From: an archaeon
Lineage (GTDB): Archaea; Nanobdellota; Nanobdellia; Pacearchaeales; GW2011-AR1
NCBI GenBank assembly: GCA_030593225.1
Contig: JAUVHP010000026.1
Location: forward strand, 1 to 12,780
Length of the DNA: 12,780 bases
Direction of reading: 5' to 3'
The position numbers and the translations under genes were made by a program. Below are positions 6,535 through 12,112 of the stretch, in pieces. A model generated the notes under the pieces. It saw only the letters and a program-made list of their open reading frames with translations. It made no database searches and was not told where the DNA came from. Numbering within the stretch: position 1 is the stretch's first letter; every line of letters begins with the position of its first letter.

Positions 6535-7401
6535 ATGAAAAAGTGTGTGGGTTTATTGTTGGTGTTAATGATTTTTAGTGTTGGAGGAGTTTTAGCTGAA
6601 AGATGTAATTTAGAAGCATCAATGATTAATCAAGACCCGTATCCTGCACTTCAAGGAGAATATGCAAATGTGGTATTTCAACTTGATGGAATTGCAAATC
6701 CTGAATGTGGATTAGTTGAATTTGAATTAGTGAACAAATATCCTATTTCTTTTGACTTGCCAGAACAAGCAAAAATTACTGTTGACGCAGGAACTTATCA
6801 AAAAGATTTTAGCTCGTTTTTGATTGCACCGTTTAAAGTAAGAGTTGACGCAAACGCACTTGATGGAGATAATCCTATTGAAGTTAAATACAGATATTCA
6901 GGTAATGAAGCATATGAAACAAAGCAATTTAATTTAAATATTGAAGATACACGAGCTGATTTTGAAATTCATGTTCAAAGTTATAACTCTGTTACTAAAA
7001 TAATTACTTTTGAAATATTAAATATTGGGAAGTCAGATATTGAAGCTTTAACTGTTGAAATTCCAAAACAAGATAACATAGAGATTAAAGGTTCGAATAG
7101 AAATATTGTTGGGGACTTGGATTCTAATGAATACACAACTGCAGACTTTGAAGCAACACCTTATGAAGGGGAACTGAATGTTAAACTTACTTATACAGAT
7201 AGTATTAATGAAAGAAGAAGTGTGGCTAAGAATGTTTATTTTGACCCAGAATATTTTAAAGGAAGAATTGCTGACCAAGGAAAATCAAACACTGGGTGGT
7301 ATGTTGCATTTTTAATTGTTGGAGGATTAGTTGGATATTATTTTTATAAAAAGCACAAGAAGAAAAAGGCGAGAGAAGAACGAAGAAAGCATGTGCATTA
7401 A
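6535..7401 (+). CDS. Surface-exposed COG1361-like protein, signal peptide plus C-terminal membrane anchor
   Basis: Start 6535 is preferred over 6520: it gives a clean signal peptide (MKK then a hydrophobic core, cleavage after VLA at about 21) and agrees with the TATA spacing. The 288-residue product is beta-rich outside the membrane. C24 and C58 may form a disulfide. An NEW3/S-layer-type segment (about 140-235) includes ILNIGKSDIEALTVEIP and the VGDLDSNEYTTADFEA pattern typical of COG1361 proteins. TM helix at about 254-271 is followed by a KKHKKKK cytoplasmic tail. In archaea COG1361-like proteins often lie next to MacB-type ABC genes, where they may replace the MacA-like adaptor (inference). 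The strict position after this operon supports a functional link, although it has its own promoter. A T-rich tract at 7404-7417 may terminate it. Confidence 0.75.
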   Translation: MKKCVGLLLVLMIFSVGGVLAERCNLEASMINQDPYPALQGEYANVVFQLDGIANPECGLVEFELVNKYPISFDLPEQAKITVDAGTYQKDFSSFLIAPFKVRVDANALDGDNPIEVKYRYSGNEAYETKQFNLNIEDTRADFEIHVQSYNSVTKIITFEILNIGKSDIEALTVEIPKQDNIEIKGSNRNIVGDLDSNEYTTADFEATPYEGELNVKLTYTDSINERRSVAKNVYFDPEYFKGRIADQGKSNTGWYVAFLIVGGLVGYYFYKKHKKKKAREERRKHVH

Positions 7402-7481
7402 TTAATTTTATATTTTTGTAAATCTTTCATCCTATCTAAAGAAACATTACAATAAAATCTAATTTATTTCTCCCCCTCAAC

Positions 7482-7523
7482 ATCAGAAATCCGAAATCTG
7501 ACTTCAAAAATCCGACATCCGAC
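7482..7523. repeat. Heptanucleotide array 1 (six units)
   Basis: Six consecutive 7-base units on the plus strand: ATCAGAA, ATCCGAA, ATCTGAC, TTCAAAA, ATCCGAC, ATCCGAC. The stop codon and last residues of the 48-codon minus-strand ORF lie within it. Confidence 0.7.
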
Positions 7524-7650
7524 AAAGCGTTTCTTTCAAATCATCAATCTCATTTTTCAAACCAAAATTCTGCACACAAACAAAAACCAAACTTACAAAT
7601 AAAATTATACATACAAATACTAAAACATTTTTATTAATTTTATTTTTCAT
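7504..7650 (-). CDS. 48-residue single-pass membrane micro-protein
   Basis: ATG at 7650 to TGA at 7504-7506. The product begins MKNKINKN, then has an uninterrupted hydrophobic segment (VLVFVCIILFVSLVFVCV, residues 9-26), then a short charged helix LKNEIDDLKETLC ending in RMSDF. A 17-residue hydrophobic run in an AT-rich non-coding stretch could be T-richness, but the adjoining alternating charged helix makes real coding plausible. The helix resembles the ELK...LC end of the micro-ORFs at 9737 and 10391. No Shine-Dalgarno or well-placed TATA box is seen, so it may be read from a transcript passing the pilin gene upstream. Confidence 0.45.
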   Translation of the reverse strand: MKNKINKNVLVFVCIILFVSLVFVCVQNFGLKNEIDDLKETLCRMSDF

Positions 7651-7858
7651 TTTTTTGTTTTTTTATTACATCTCTTAGACTCAGATACCTCTGCTTTCAA
7701 AAAAGGAAGGAAAGCCATGCTCAGCTAAGTTTAATTTTTATTGAATTTTTTCAATTTCAGTTTGTTTTGATATTTCTAACATTTGTTTTCACCTAGATAC
7801 CTCGTCCTTAAAGAAAAGTTATTCATTTTGTTTTAGATATCCAAAATAAATTACCAAA
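7651..7858. other. Gap after the pilin gene: direct repeat, hairpin, no clear gene
   Basis: AGATACCTC occurs twice (7683-7691 and 7795-7803), 112 bases apart. GCTTTC (7693-7698) and GAAAGC (7710-7715) can form a stem. Between the repeats a 14-codon minus-strand frame (7738-7782) has AGGTG 8 bases upstream, too short to call a gene. Nothing else is supported. Confidence 0.4.
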
Positions 7859-8911
7859 CTAATCTAAATCCAATTCATATAATGCTTTCACTTGTTCTTC
7901 TGTTAATGCCTTATTAAAAATCATTACTTCATCTATTTTACCAGAAAAAGAATTTGATGCTCTTCCTCCAATATGCCAATCTGTACTAGAGGATTGAATT
8001 AAATCTCCCCCATAAGTCGTTGTTGATATTTCATTTCCATTTCTATATATTTTTACATAATTTCCAGAAGAAGATGCAATAAAAGATAAATAATTCCAAT
8101 TCTCATATAAATTTAGGTCAATAGATAAAGATGCACCTCCAGATCCAAACTGCCAATGCATAGAATTTTGCCAAGGAAAATGAACAGTAACTCTCCCTGT
8201 CCCTGGGCTAATAGGGTCAAAACTCAAAAGATCTGTTGTTACCTCACTCATTGTAGTTGGTTTAGCCCAAACACCAATAGTAATTTCACTTTTTGGCATA
8301 TTACTGCTAAAACCAGGAATAGAAATATAATCACCATTTCCCCCTAAGTTCACAGCCTGCCCATACTCTCCATCAACAAAATTAACATCTCCAATTTTTT
8401 CCCCATTATTTTTTCCAATTTCATCTTGGGCATTACCTTCAAATCTCCACCAAGAAATAATTCCAAGATTCTCAAGAATTTGTTTTGTTGTGAATGTTTC
8501 CTTATCGACAATATTCCCCACCTTTTCTTTTCCAGATTCACTTTCTAACACAGGTGCAATTTCAACACTTTTTACAACCCCAAAATAAGATAAACTAAAA
8601 GTTTTCGTAGCTAATTGTTTCATTGTTGTTTTCTCTTCAAAAACTTCTGTGTTTTCCCCGTCGCTAATTATAAAATTAATCCCAACCAAATTCGCCTCTC
8701 CAGCACTTCTTTTAACCTGAACATCAACACCAACATCAGTAATTTTAACTTTTTCTATATTCAATCTAATCTTCAAAGAACCCAAAGAAATATCATCTGC
8801 ACTTTCAGTTAAAATATTTTGCACAATCGCCCACACAACACCGACGGCAACCAAAACCAAAACAATCATAATTACAGTAGTTATAATTGTTGACATTCCT
8901 TTTTTATTCAT
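7859..8911 (-). CDS. Type IV pilin-like protein carrying a LamG/concanavalin-like domain
   Basis: Start set at ATG 8911 because GAGGGG ends 9 bases upstream; a GTG at 8917 is only 3 bases from that site. The 350-residue product opens with an archaeal class III signal: MNKKG, cleavage expected after G5, then MSTIITTVIMIVLVLVAVGVVWAIVQ, the pilin helix that packs into a filament or holds the protein in the membrane. A small beta segment (about 40-125) follows. From about 151 to the end is a LamG-type beta sandwich: WWRFEGNAQDEIG, YGQAVNLGGNGDYISIPG, ITIGVWAKP, WHIGGR, GKIDEVMIFNKALT and EEQVKALYE. Such domains bind glycans or proteins, so this is a probable adhesin needing a prepilin peptidase (not in the window). 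No pilus assembly ATPase is adjacent. Complete length. Confidence 0.88.
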   Translation of the reverse strand: MNKKGMSTIITTVIMIVLVLVAVGVVWAIVQNILTESADDISLGSLKIRLNIEKVKITDVGVDVQVKRSAGEANLVGINFIISDGENTEVFEEKTTMKQLATKTFSLSYFGVVKSVEIAPVLESESGKEKVGNIVDKETFTTKQILENLGIISWWRFEGNAQDEIGKNNGEKIGDVNFVDGEYGQAVNLGGNGDYISIPGFSSNMPKSEITIGVWAKPTTMSEVTTDLLSFDPISPGTGRVTVHFPWQNSMHWQFGSGGASLSIDLNLYENWNYLSFIASSSGNYVKIYRNGNEISTTTYGGDLIQSSSTDWHIGGRASNSFSGKIDEVMIFNKALTEEQVKALYELDLD

Positions 8912-9077
8912 CAACACATTCCCCTCATATTTTTTTCTTTCTCCATCTTATTTTTAATTATTGTTTTATTTTTCATTTCTTTCCCGCACTTCCCAAAACC
9001 GCAAAGTTCTTTTCTTTGTTCCTTTCCCATTTTTCATTTTATTTTAATCCGCCCAAGTTGGTTTTGAGTCAAGTTTT
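8912..9077 (-). other. Leader region of the pilin gene and intergenic repeat copy A
   Basis: On the minus strand ATTAAAAATA near 8953-8962 may be the TATA box, and GAGGGG at 8921-8926 the ribosome site. Upstream is the 21-bp repeat core (9045-9065), followed by a G/A-rich stretch with ATGAAAAA and GGGAAG, also seen in copy C. A 23-codon frame within it is not supported as a gene. Confidence 0.4.
9045..9065 (-). repeat. Intergenic repeat core, copy A (behind mazF-like gene)
   Basis: Plus strand begins TAATCCGCCCAAGTTGGTTT. It is the same as copies B and C except C for T at one base. On the minus strand, in one frame, it reads LDSKPTWAD-stop starting a few bases upstream; this copy keeps a Ser codon TCA where the other two have TAA. 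Confidence 0.85.
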
Positions 9078-9410
9078 TTATTTTATTATCTTCAAGATTT
9101 GATTTATAATCAGTTCCAACTTTTCTTTTTTTATTTTACCAATCTTTTTTATAACAATATCTTTATCTATTTTTAAAATATTTTCACATTTTATAGAACA
9201 TTCTAAATATAATTCACCTGCTTCTAAATTATTATTTATTAAATTTAAAGTATATTTATCCTTTGAAATATTTGATGTAACTCCAACAACTAAAATATCC
9301 TCAGAATCTAAATTAAACTTATCATTGCTAATTACTATAACAGGTCTTACTTTTCTGCCCCTTTGATCAGAAAACGGAAAAGGCACTAATAACAAATCTC
9401 TTTGTTTCAT
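9078..9410 (-). CDS. MazF/PemK-family mRNA interferase toxin
   Basis: A 110-residue protein matching the PemK/MazF toxin core. N-terminal strand pair RDLLLVPFPFSDQRGRKVRPVIVIS (4-28) contains the family's FPFSD...RP signature, in which the Arg of RPV contributes to the RNA-cleaving site. VVGVTSNIS near 42-50 is the second conserved strand with the Thr/Ser of the active site. ECSIKCENILKIDKD and the final helix complete the SH3-like fold. These toxins cleave single-stranded mRNA at short sequences. GGAGG stands 9 bases before ATG. It lies 55 bases after an RHH antitoxin gene in the same orientation, the classic antitoxin-first order. Of the four toxin genes here it is one of the two that look intact. 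Confidence 0.88.
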   Translation of the reverse strand: MKQRDLLLVPFPFSDQRGRKVRPVIVISNDKFNLDSEDILVVGVTSNISKDKYTLNLINNNLEAGELYLECSIKCENILKIDKDIVIKKIGKIKKEKLELIINQILKIIK

Positions 9411-9465
9411 TTGAAATAGCCTCCAGTAATTTTCAGATGAGTAGATGATTTATTCATGGACTTCA

Positions 9466-9693
9466 TTATAAATATTTACTCCAAATTTCATCATCTCTTT
9501 TATTATTCCAAATTTTTTCCATAGATTTTTCACCCAAAACCATCCATCCAATTTTTTCTTTTTTACTACTCTCAATTTTTTCCATAATTAAATTTCTAAT
9601 AAATTCAGATTTTGAAGGATAATTTTCTTTTTTTATAAAATCCATTAATTCATTGACTTTTTCATCTGGCAATTTTATAGTTATTGTTTTCAT
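9466..9693 (-). CDS. Ribbon-helix-helix (CopG/MazE-type) antitoxin
   Basis: A 75-residue protein. Residues 1-42 form a ribbon-helix-helix domain: strand MKTITIKLPDE, helix KVNELMDFIKKENY, turn PSKSE, helix FIRNLIMEKIE. The C-terminal part (KKEKIGWMVLGEKSMEKIWNN...WSKYL) has Trp-rich, charged segments typical of the toxin-binding tail of such antitoxins. It is followed by MazF, so its role is to neutralise that toxin and repress their shared promoter. The start codon is fixed by the flanking operator and TATA box, which predict a leaderless mRNA beginning at 9693. A 20-bp palindrome directly abuts the start codon, the expected binding site for RHH dimers. Confidence 0.82.
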   Translation of the reverse strand: MKTITIKLPDEKVNELMDFIKKENYPSKSEFIRNLIMEKIESSKKEKIGWMVLGEKSMEKIWNNKRDDEIWSKYL

Positions 9694-9713
9694 AGTAATC
9701 TCTAGGGATTACT
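9694..9713. promoter_or_regulatory. Palindromic operator of the RHH-MazF operon
   Basis: AGTAATCTCTAGGGATTACT is a 20-bp palindrome with a single mismatched pair, filling the space between the TATA box and the antitoxin start codon. RHH proteins bind short palindromes in this position, and occupancy would block RNA polymerase. The binding protein is inferred. Confidence 0.7.
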
Positions 9714-9722
9714 ATTTTTAAA
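9713..9722 (-). promoter_or_regulatory. TATA box of the RHH-MazF operon (leaderless)
   Basis: TTTAAAAATA on the minus strand, centred about 25 bases before the antitoxin ATG at 9693. Confidence 0.6.
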
Positions 9723-9736
9723 TTTTTCCTTCCCCA

Positions 9737-9817
9737 TCAACACCCCCTTCCCAATCTCTGACAAATAATTTCTTTAAGTGCATCATTCTCTAATTTCAAT
9801 TCCTGAATTGTTTTCAT
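9737..9817 (-). CDS. 26-residue micro-ORF coupled to HicA (MKTIQELK family)
   Basis: ATG at 9817 overlaps the TGA of the hicA-like gene (ATGA, 9814-9817); the ORF ends with TGA at 9737-9739. It begins MKTIQELK, then LENDALKEIIC, then a Gly/Arg-rich end. The first 15 residues match the micro-ORF at 10391-10495 at 13 positions, and the DNA around the start is nearly identical in both. The spacing of Ile/Leu residues suggests a short coiled-coil helix. No hit-based evidence is available; support is the repeated sequence and repeated ATGA coupling. The C-terminal third enters G-rich intergenic sequence, so this copy may be truncated. Confidence 0.5.
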   Translation of the reverse strand: MKTIQELKLENDALKEIICQRLGRGC

Positions 9818-10043
9818 TTTACCAAATTCATAAATTCTTCCCTAGATAATTGTAAGTCATTTTTAATTATTGTATTTAACAAATCAGGACCAATTTCCTG
9901 CCCAGGATGATTTGGAATTGTTGTAGCCCTACCATCAGAATGCTTAAAAAACATATACTTCTTCTTTGCCTTAAAAATTCAAATCCAAGTTTTTTAATTA
10001 TTTTTGCAAGTTCTAATGCAGTTAAGCGAGGCAATTTGAACAT
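9814..10043 (-). pseudogene. HicA-family RNase toxin, frameshifted at the catalytic histidine
   Basis: ATG 10043 follows the hicB stop by one base, with TTGAGGT as ribosome site inside hicB. Frame 1 reads the HicA start LPRLTALELAKIIKKLGFEFLRQRRS, then leaves the family. From 9956 downwards the next frame reads MFFKHSDGRATTIPNHPGQEIGP through SREEFMNLVK and TGA at 9814, exactly the remaining HicA sequence. Adding one C between 9956 and 9957 (minus-strand reading AT to CAT) restores a 76-residue HicA with RSHMFFKHSDG in the family's GSHxxFKHPDG position. The lost base therefore lies in the codon for the catalytic His (expected residue 30). HicA is a small dsRBD-fold mRNA-cleaving toxin. Either the toxin is dead or the base was missed in sequencing. 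The Gly of GSH is Arg here, which is unusual. Confidence 0.85.
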
Positions 10044-10044
10044 T

Positions 10045-10245
10045 TTATACCTCAATTTGTTGAAGGCCAATAAATTTTTTTTTCTCAACTTGCTCACATT
10101 CAAGATAAAGTTCAATAGCCTCTTTAGTCCTAACAATTAACTCGTCCAATGTTTTAGCTTGAGTGTGACATCCTGAAAGTTCAATTACTTCAGATACAAA
10201 CCATCCATCCTCATCTTGTTCAATAAGCAGATTAAAATTTGTCAT
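10045..10245 (-). CDS. HicB-family antitoxin (short form)
   Basis: A 66-residue protein with the partial RNase H-like HicB fold: strand FNLLIEQDEDGWFVSEVIELSGCHTQAKTLDELIVRTKEAIELYLE, which contains the family pattern DEDGxxVxxxxxLxGCxxxAxTxxEA. It ends soon after this domain (VEKKKFIGLQQIEV), with no added DNA-binding HTH or RHH segment, so it probably only binds the toxin. The gene is intact although its partner HicA, one base downstream, is frameshifted. The order is antitoxin before toxin, which is the reverse of many bacterial hicAB operons. Leaderless start at 10245 predicted by the TATA box. A 15-bp A/T palindrome (10244-10258) overlaps the start codon and could be an operator or chance. 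Confidence 0.85.
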   Translation of the reverse strand: MTNFNLLIEQDEDGWFVSEVIELSGCHTQAKTLDELIVRTKEAIELYLECEQVEKKKFIGLQQIEV

Positions 10246-10266
10246 AATAAATTATTATCTCAACAT

Positions 10267-10274
10267 TATTTAAA
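10267..10274 (-). promoter_or_regulatory. TATA box of the hicBA-like operon (leaderless)
   Basis: TTTAAATA on the minus strand is centred about 25 bases upstream of the ATG at 10245. Confidence 0.6.
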
Positions 10275-10282
10275 CTTTGCCT

Positions 10283-10309
10283 CAAAAAATTTTCGTGTGC
10301 GCTTCGCAC
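10283..10309 (-). terminator. Hairpin and T-tract ending the MNT-HEPN transcript
   Basis: On the minus strand GTGCG-AAG-CGCAC (10297-10309) is a perfect 5-bp stem with a 3-base loop, followed by ACGAAAATTTTTT. It lies just before the hicB promoter. Confidence 0.5.
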
Positions 10310-10315
10310 TTCCTC

Positions 10316-10357
10316 TCCGACTTCCGACATCCTCTCTTCAGATTTCTGACTTCTGAC
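10316..10357. repeat. Heptanucleotide array 2 (six units)
   Basis: Plus-strand units TCCGACT, TCCGACA, TCCTCTC, TTCAGAT, TTCTGAC, TTCTGAC. It lies downstream, on the minus strand, of repeat core copy B. Confidence 0.65.
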
Positions 10358-10370
10358 TTCCTTTCCTTCC

Positions 10371-10391
10371 TAATCTGCCCAAGTTGGTTTT
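10371..10391 (-). repeat. Intergenic repeat core, copy B (touching the 34-residue micro-ORF)
   Basis: Begins TAATCTGCCCAAGTTGGTTT on the plus strand, identical to copy C. On the minus strand it starts in the stop codon of the micro-ORF at 10391-10495 and continues, in that same frame, as KPTWAD-stop, so only one TAA separates them. Confidence 0.85.
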
Positions 10392-10495
10392 TAACACAAC
10401 CTCAAAACACCTAAAGAACATAAATCTTCTTTAATAAAATTATTTTCTTTTTTTAATTCATCATTTTCAGATTTTAATTCCTGAATTGTTTTCAT
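10391..10495 (-). CDS. 34-residue micro-ORF coupled to HEPN (MKTIQELK family)
   Basis: ATG at 10495 overlaps the TGA of the HEPN gene (ATGA, 10492-10495) and TAA is at 10391-10393. The peptide begins MKTIQELKSENDELKKENN, a classic amphipathic coiled-coil helix with Leu/Ile every 3-4 residues, then continues IKEDLC and ends in SLGVLRLC. It shares its first 15 residues, at 13 positions, and its ATGA arrangement with the micro-ORF behind HicA. Beyond the TAA the same frame reads KPTWAD-stop, suggesting the gene was once seven codons longer or is read through. Its role is unknown; its fixed place after a toxin gene suggests a modulator of the pair (inference). Confidence 0.55.
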   Translation of the reverse strand: MKTIQELKSENDELKKENNFIKEDLCSLGVLRLC

Positions 10496-10947
10496 TTTAT
10501 TTTATCTCTCAAACTTTTAATCTCATCATCTTCTAAATTTTCAACTAAATTCTTAAATTCCAAATAAAAATCCTTAACCTCTAAATAAAATTTCAACAAT
10601 TTTTCTCTTTGTCCAACTTTCAAATAATATTGTGCATCAATTCTACATTTCTTAAAAAACTCCATTCTCTCCTTCACATTTTTCTTAATCAATTTATCTG
10701 CAAATTCAATCGAACAATCATGATTTTCAGATTTAATTCCAATTCTCTGCAAAAAAGAATACAAAGAATAATAAGCACAATAATAAATTCTAACACTTGC
10801 CCAAACAAAATCTTCTTCATCAACACACCTTTTAATTCTTGACAAAGATTTTTCCGCCTCTGTCAAATAAGACAAAGCAATTTCTCTACTAGGGTCGACT
10901 TTTTTTAATCCCCTCTTAATACTAAAACACCAATCCAATTTATTCAT
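10492..10947 (-). CDS. HEPN-domain protein, probable toxin of an MNT-HEPN pair
   Basis: A 151-residue all-helical protein. SYLTEAEKSLSRIKRCVDEEDFVWASVRIYYCAYYSLYSFLQRIGIKSENHDCSIEFADKLI (26-87) matches HEPN proteins that accompany minimal nucleotidyltransferases: R53 in the helix AxxRIYYCAYYSLYSFL and H76 in SENHDC are the conserved polar residues. The strict RX4-6H active-site motif of RNase-type HEPN proteins is not obvious, because aromatic residues (Y59, Y60) follow R53 where His is expected. RNase activity is therefore uncertain. The start overlaps the MNT gene by 8 bases, so both are co-translated, MNT first. In characterised pairs MNT modifies a Tyr of HEPN to silence it, and the Tyr-rich helix here offers candidates. 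Its stop forms ATGA with the following micro-ORF. Confidence 0.82.
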   Translation of the reverse strand: MNKLDWCFSIKRGLKKVDPSREIALSYLTEAEKSLSRIKRCVDEEDFVWASVRIYYCAYYSLYSFLQRIGIKSENHDCSIEFADKLIKKNVKERMEFFKKCRIDAQYYLKVGQREKLLKFYLEVKDFYLEFKNLVENLEDDEIKSLRDKIK

Positions 10948-11485
10948 TTTTTAAAATATTAACAAAATAATTTCTTCCATTTATAATAATATGATTATTC
11001 CTAATTTCCTTAATCAAAACCTCTTTCTTTTTGACAGCTTTTTCAAATTGCGATTTTGTTAAGCTAATTAAATGAACCTCAACAGGACATAAATGCTCAG
11101 GAATTTTATTTTTTGACAAGACCAAAATATCAACATCACTTGTCTTACTAAATTTACCCTTAGCATAACTGCCAAAAACCAAAGCAAGAATATTATTCTT
11201 AACAAAATAACTAAAGAATTCTCTAAATTTAGAATTATTCTCAATAAAGATCTGAGATTTTCTTATTTCGATTAAAAGTTTAAGATAAAAACTTTCCAGA
11301 TTTTCTTTTAATGAATAATAAGTATTTCTTCCTTCTACATTTTTATCAATAAATTTAAAATAATTTTTCAAAACCTGCTGAGTTCCACCTATACTAACAC
11401 CCGATTTTTTAGCTAAATCTCTAAAAAAAATCGGTTTATTTATCCGATTCATTACTTCTAAAACTTTGTACTCATTTAAGTTCAT
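10940..11485 (-). CDS. MNT-type nucleotidyltransferase antitoxin with N-terminal winged helix
   Basis: A 181-residue two-domain protein. Residues 1-60 form a winged helix-turn-helix (LEVMNRINKPIFFRDLAKKSGVSIGGTQQVLKNY then a wing NVEGRNTYYSLKEN). Residues about 95-175 are the minimal nucleotidyltransferase domain: VFGSYAKGKFSKTSDVDILVLS gives the GS motif (G105, S106) and metal-binding D117 and D119. Known MNT partners of HEPN toxins transfer AMP to the toxin; the wHTH adds a likely autoregulatory DNA-binding role and is common in archaeal versions. The gene leads its operon (MNT, HEPN, micro-ORF) with tight overlaps. The catalytic motif is intact, so this module looks functional. A second wHTH gene of the same look begins at 12607. 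Confidence 0.87.
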   Translation of the reverse strand: MNLNEYKVLEVMNRINKPIFFRDLAKKSGVSIGGTQQVLKNYFKFIDKNVEGRNTYYSLKENLESFYLKLLIEIRKSQIFIENNSKFREFFSYFVKNNILALVFGSYAKGKFSKTSDVDILVLSKNKIPEHLCPVEVHLISLTKSQFEKAVKKKEVLIKEIRNNHIIINGRNYFVNILKNE

Positions 11486-11508
11486 TTGTATTTATATCAG
11501 TATTTAAT

Positions 11509-11518
11509 TATTTATAAA
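11509..11518 (-). promoter_or_regulatory. TATA box of the MNT-HEPN operon
   Basis: TTTATAAATA on the minus strand, centred about 28 bases before ATG 11485, so the leader would be absent or a few bases long. Confidence 0.45.
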
Positions 11519-11553
11519 TTTTACCTGTAATAGAAATTATTTATTTTCCTCTC

Positions 11554-11581
11554 CTCTGATTTCTGATTTCCGAAATCTTCC
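11554..11581. repeat. Heptanucleotide array 3 (four units)
   Basis: Plus-strand units CTCTGAT, TTCTGAT, TTCCGAA, ATCTTCC, between the MNT promoter and repeat core copy C. Confidence 0.55.
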
Positions 11582-11618
11582 CATCCCCCATTTTCTTTTT
11601 TCATTTTATTTTTTATTT

Positions 11619-11639
11619 TAATCTGCCCAAGTTGGTTTT
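11619..11639 (-). repeat. Intergenic repeat core, copy C (behind the PIN gene)
   Basis: Same 21 bases as copy B, and extended similarity to copy A (TTTTATTTTAATC on the plus strand, then an ATGAAAAA and GGG stretch). The frame reads ID-stop-KPTWAD-stop on the minus strand, without a micro-ORF in front. Confidence 0.85.
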
Positions 11640-11660
11640 TAATCAATTATAATTATAAAA

Positions 11661-12112
11661 TTATATTAAATCTTTAGTTCTTATCAATTTTATTTGTTTT
11701 TTATTTCTAAAATGCTTATCCTCACTCCATAAAAAACAATCTTCTTTAAAACTTAAAGCTAAAATATCAACATCTTTTTTATCTATATTTTTAATAATTT
11801 TATTAGCTTCTTCTATTAAATCACGATAATATTTTTCAGAATAAATTTTAAGAGGTAATAAAAATAACGCTTTTTGAATTTCCTCTTTATCAACTCCTGA
11901 TTTTTTAGAAATAAGAGGCAAATATTTTTTTACTTCTTCAATAGAAAATTCTGTAGAAATAAATTCAAATTTAGAATTAAATAAAATTTCTCTACTAACC
12001 CCCATTAAAGCCGAAGTTATTGGAGAGCGAGAAAAATATTTAATTAATAACGACTTTTCAATGGCTGAGTTGATATTATTGGAGTCGCATCAACAGCAAT
12101 TTTTATTTTCAT
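11661..12112 (-). pseudogene. PIN-domain RNase toxin interrupted by a 59-bp insertion or duplication
   Basis: ATG 12112 overlaps the antitoxin stop (ATGA, 12109-12112). The gene opens MKIKIAVDATPIIS, the first PIN strand with catalytic D8, but meets TAA at 12044-12046. From 12005 another frame supplies the rest: ALMGVSREILFNSKFEFISTEFSIEEVKKYLP, then the distal acidic motif KKDVDILALS (D-x-D) and WSEDKHF. CTCCAATAA occurs twice, at 12076-12084 and 12017-12025 on the minus strand, 59 bases apart. Deleting one repeat plus the 50 bases between gives VDATPITSALMGVSREIL in one frame and an intact 130-residue protein, a normal size for VapC-like PIN toxins. Such toxins are Mg-dependent RNases. Alternative: expression from ATG 12005 gives a 114-residue fragment lacking D8, presumably inactive. 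Confidence 0.82.
12017..12084 (-). repeat. 9-bp direct repeat flanking a 50-bp insert in the PIN gene
   Basis: CTCCAATAA at 12076-12084 and 12017-12025 (minus strand) bounds 50 bases with in-frame stops. A 9-bp duplication is the length left by several transposon families, but no terminal inverted repeats are visible in the insert. Confidence 0.7.

Noticed and set aside
7738..7782. 14-codon minus-strand frame with AGGTG upstream
   Set aside because: Too short to distinguish from chance; no relative in the window.
8918..9044. Short Lys-rich minus-strand frames (about 23 codons) in the pilin leader, and a similar 27-codon frame after repeat copy C
   Set aside because: They share only the repeat-derived ATGAAAAA start; the rest diverges without codon-like constraint.
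9045..11639. Repeat cores as CRISPR repeats or clear integron attC sites
   Set aside because: Copies are over 1 kb apart with genes between, so not CRISPR. The core lacks convincing attC arms and no integrase is visible.
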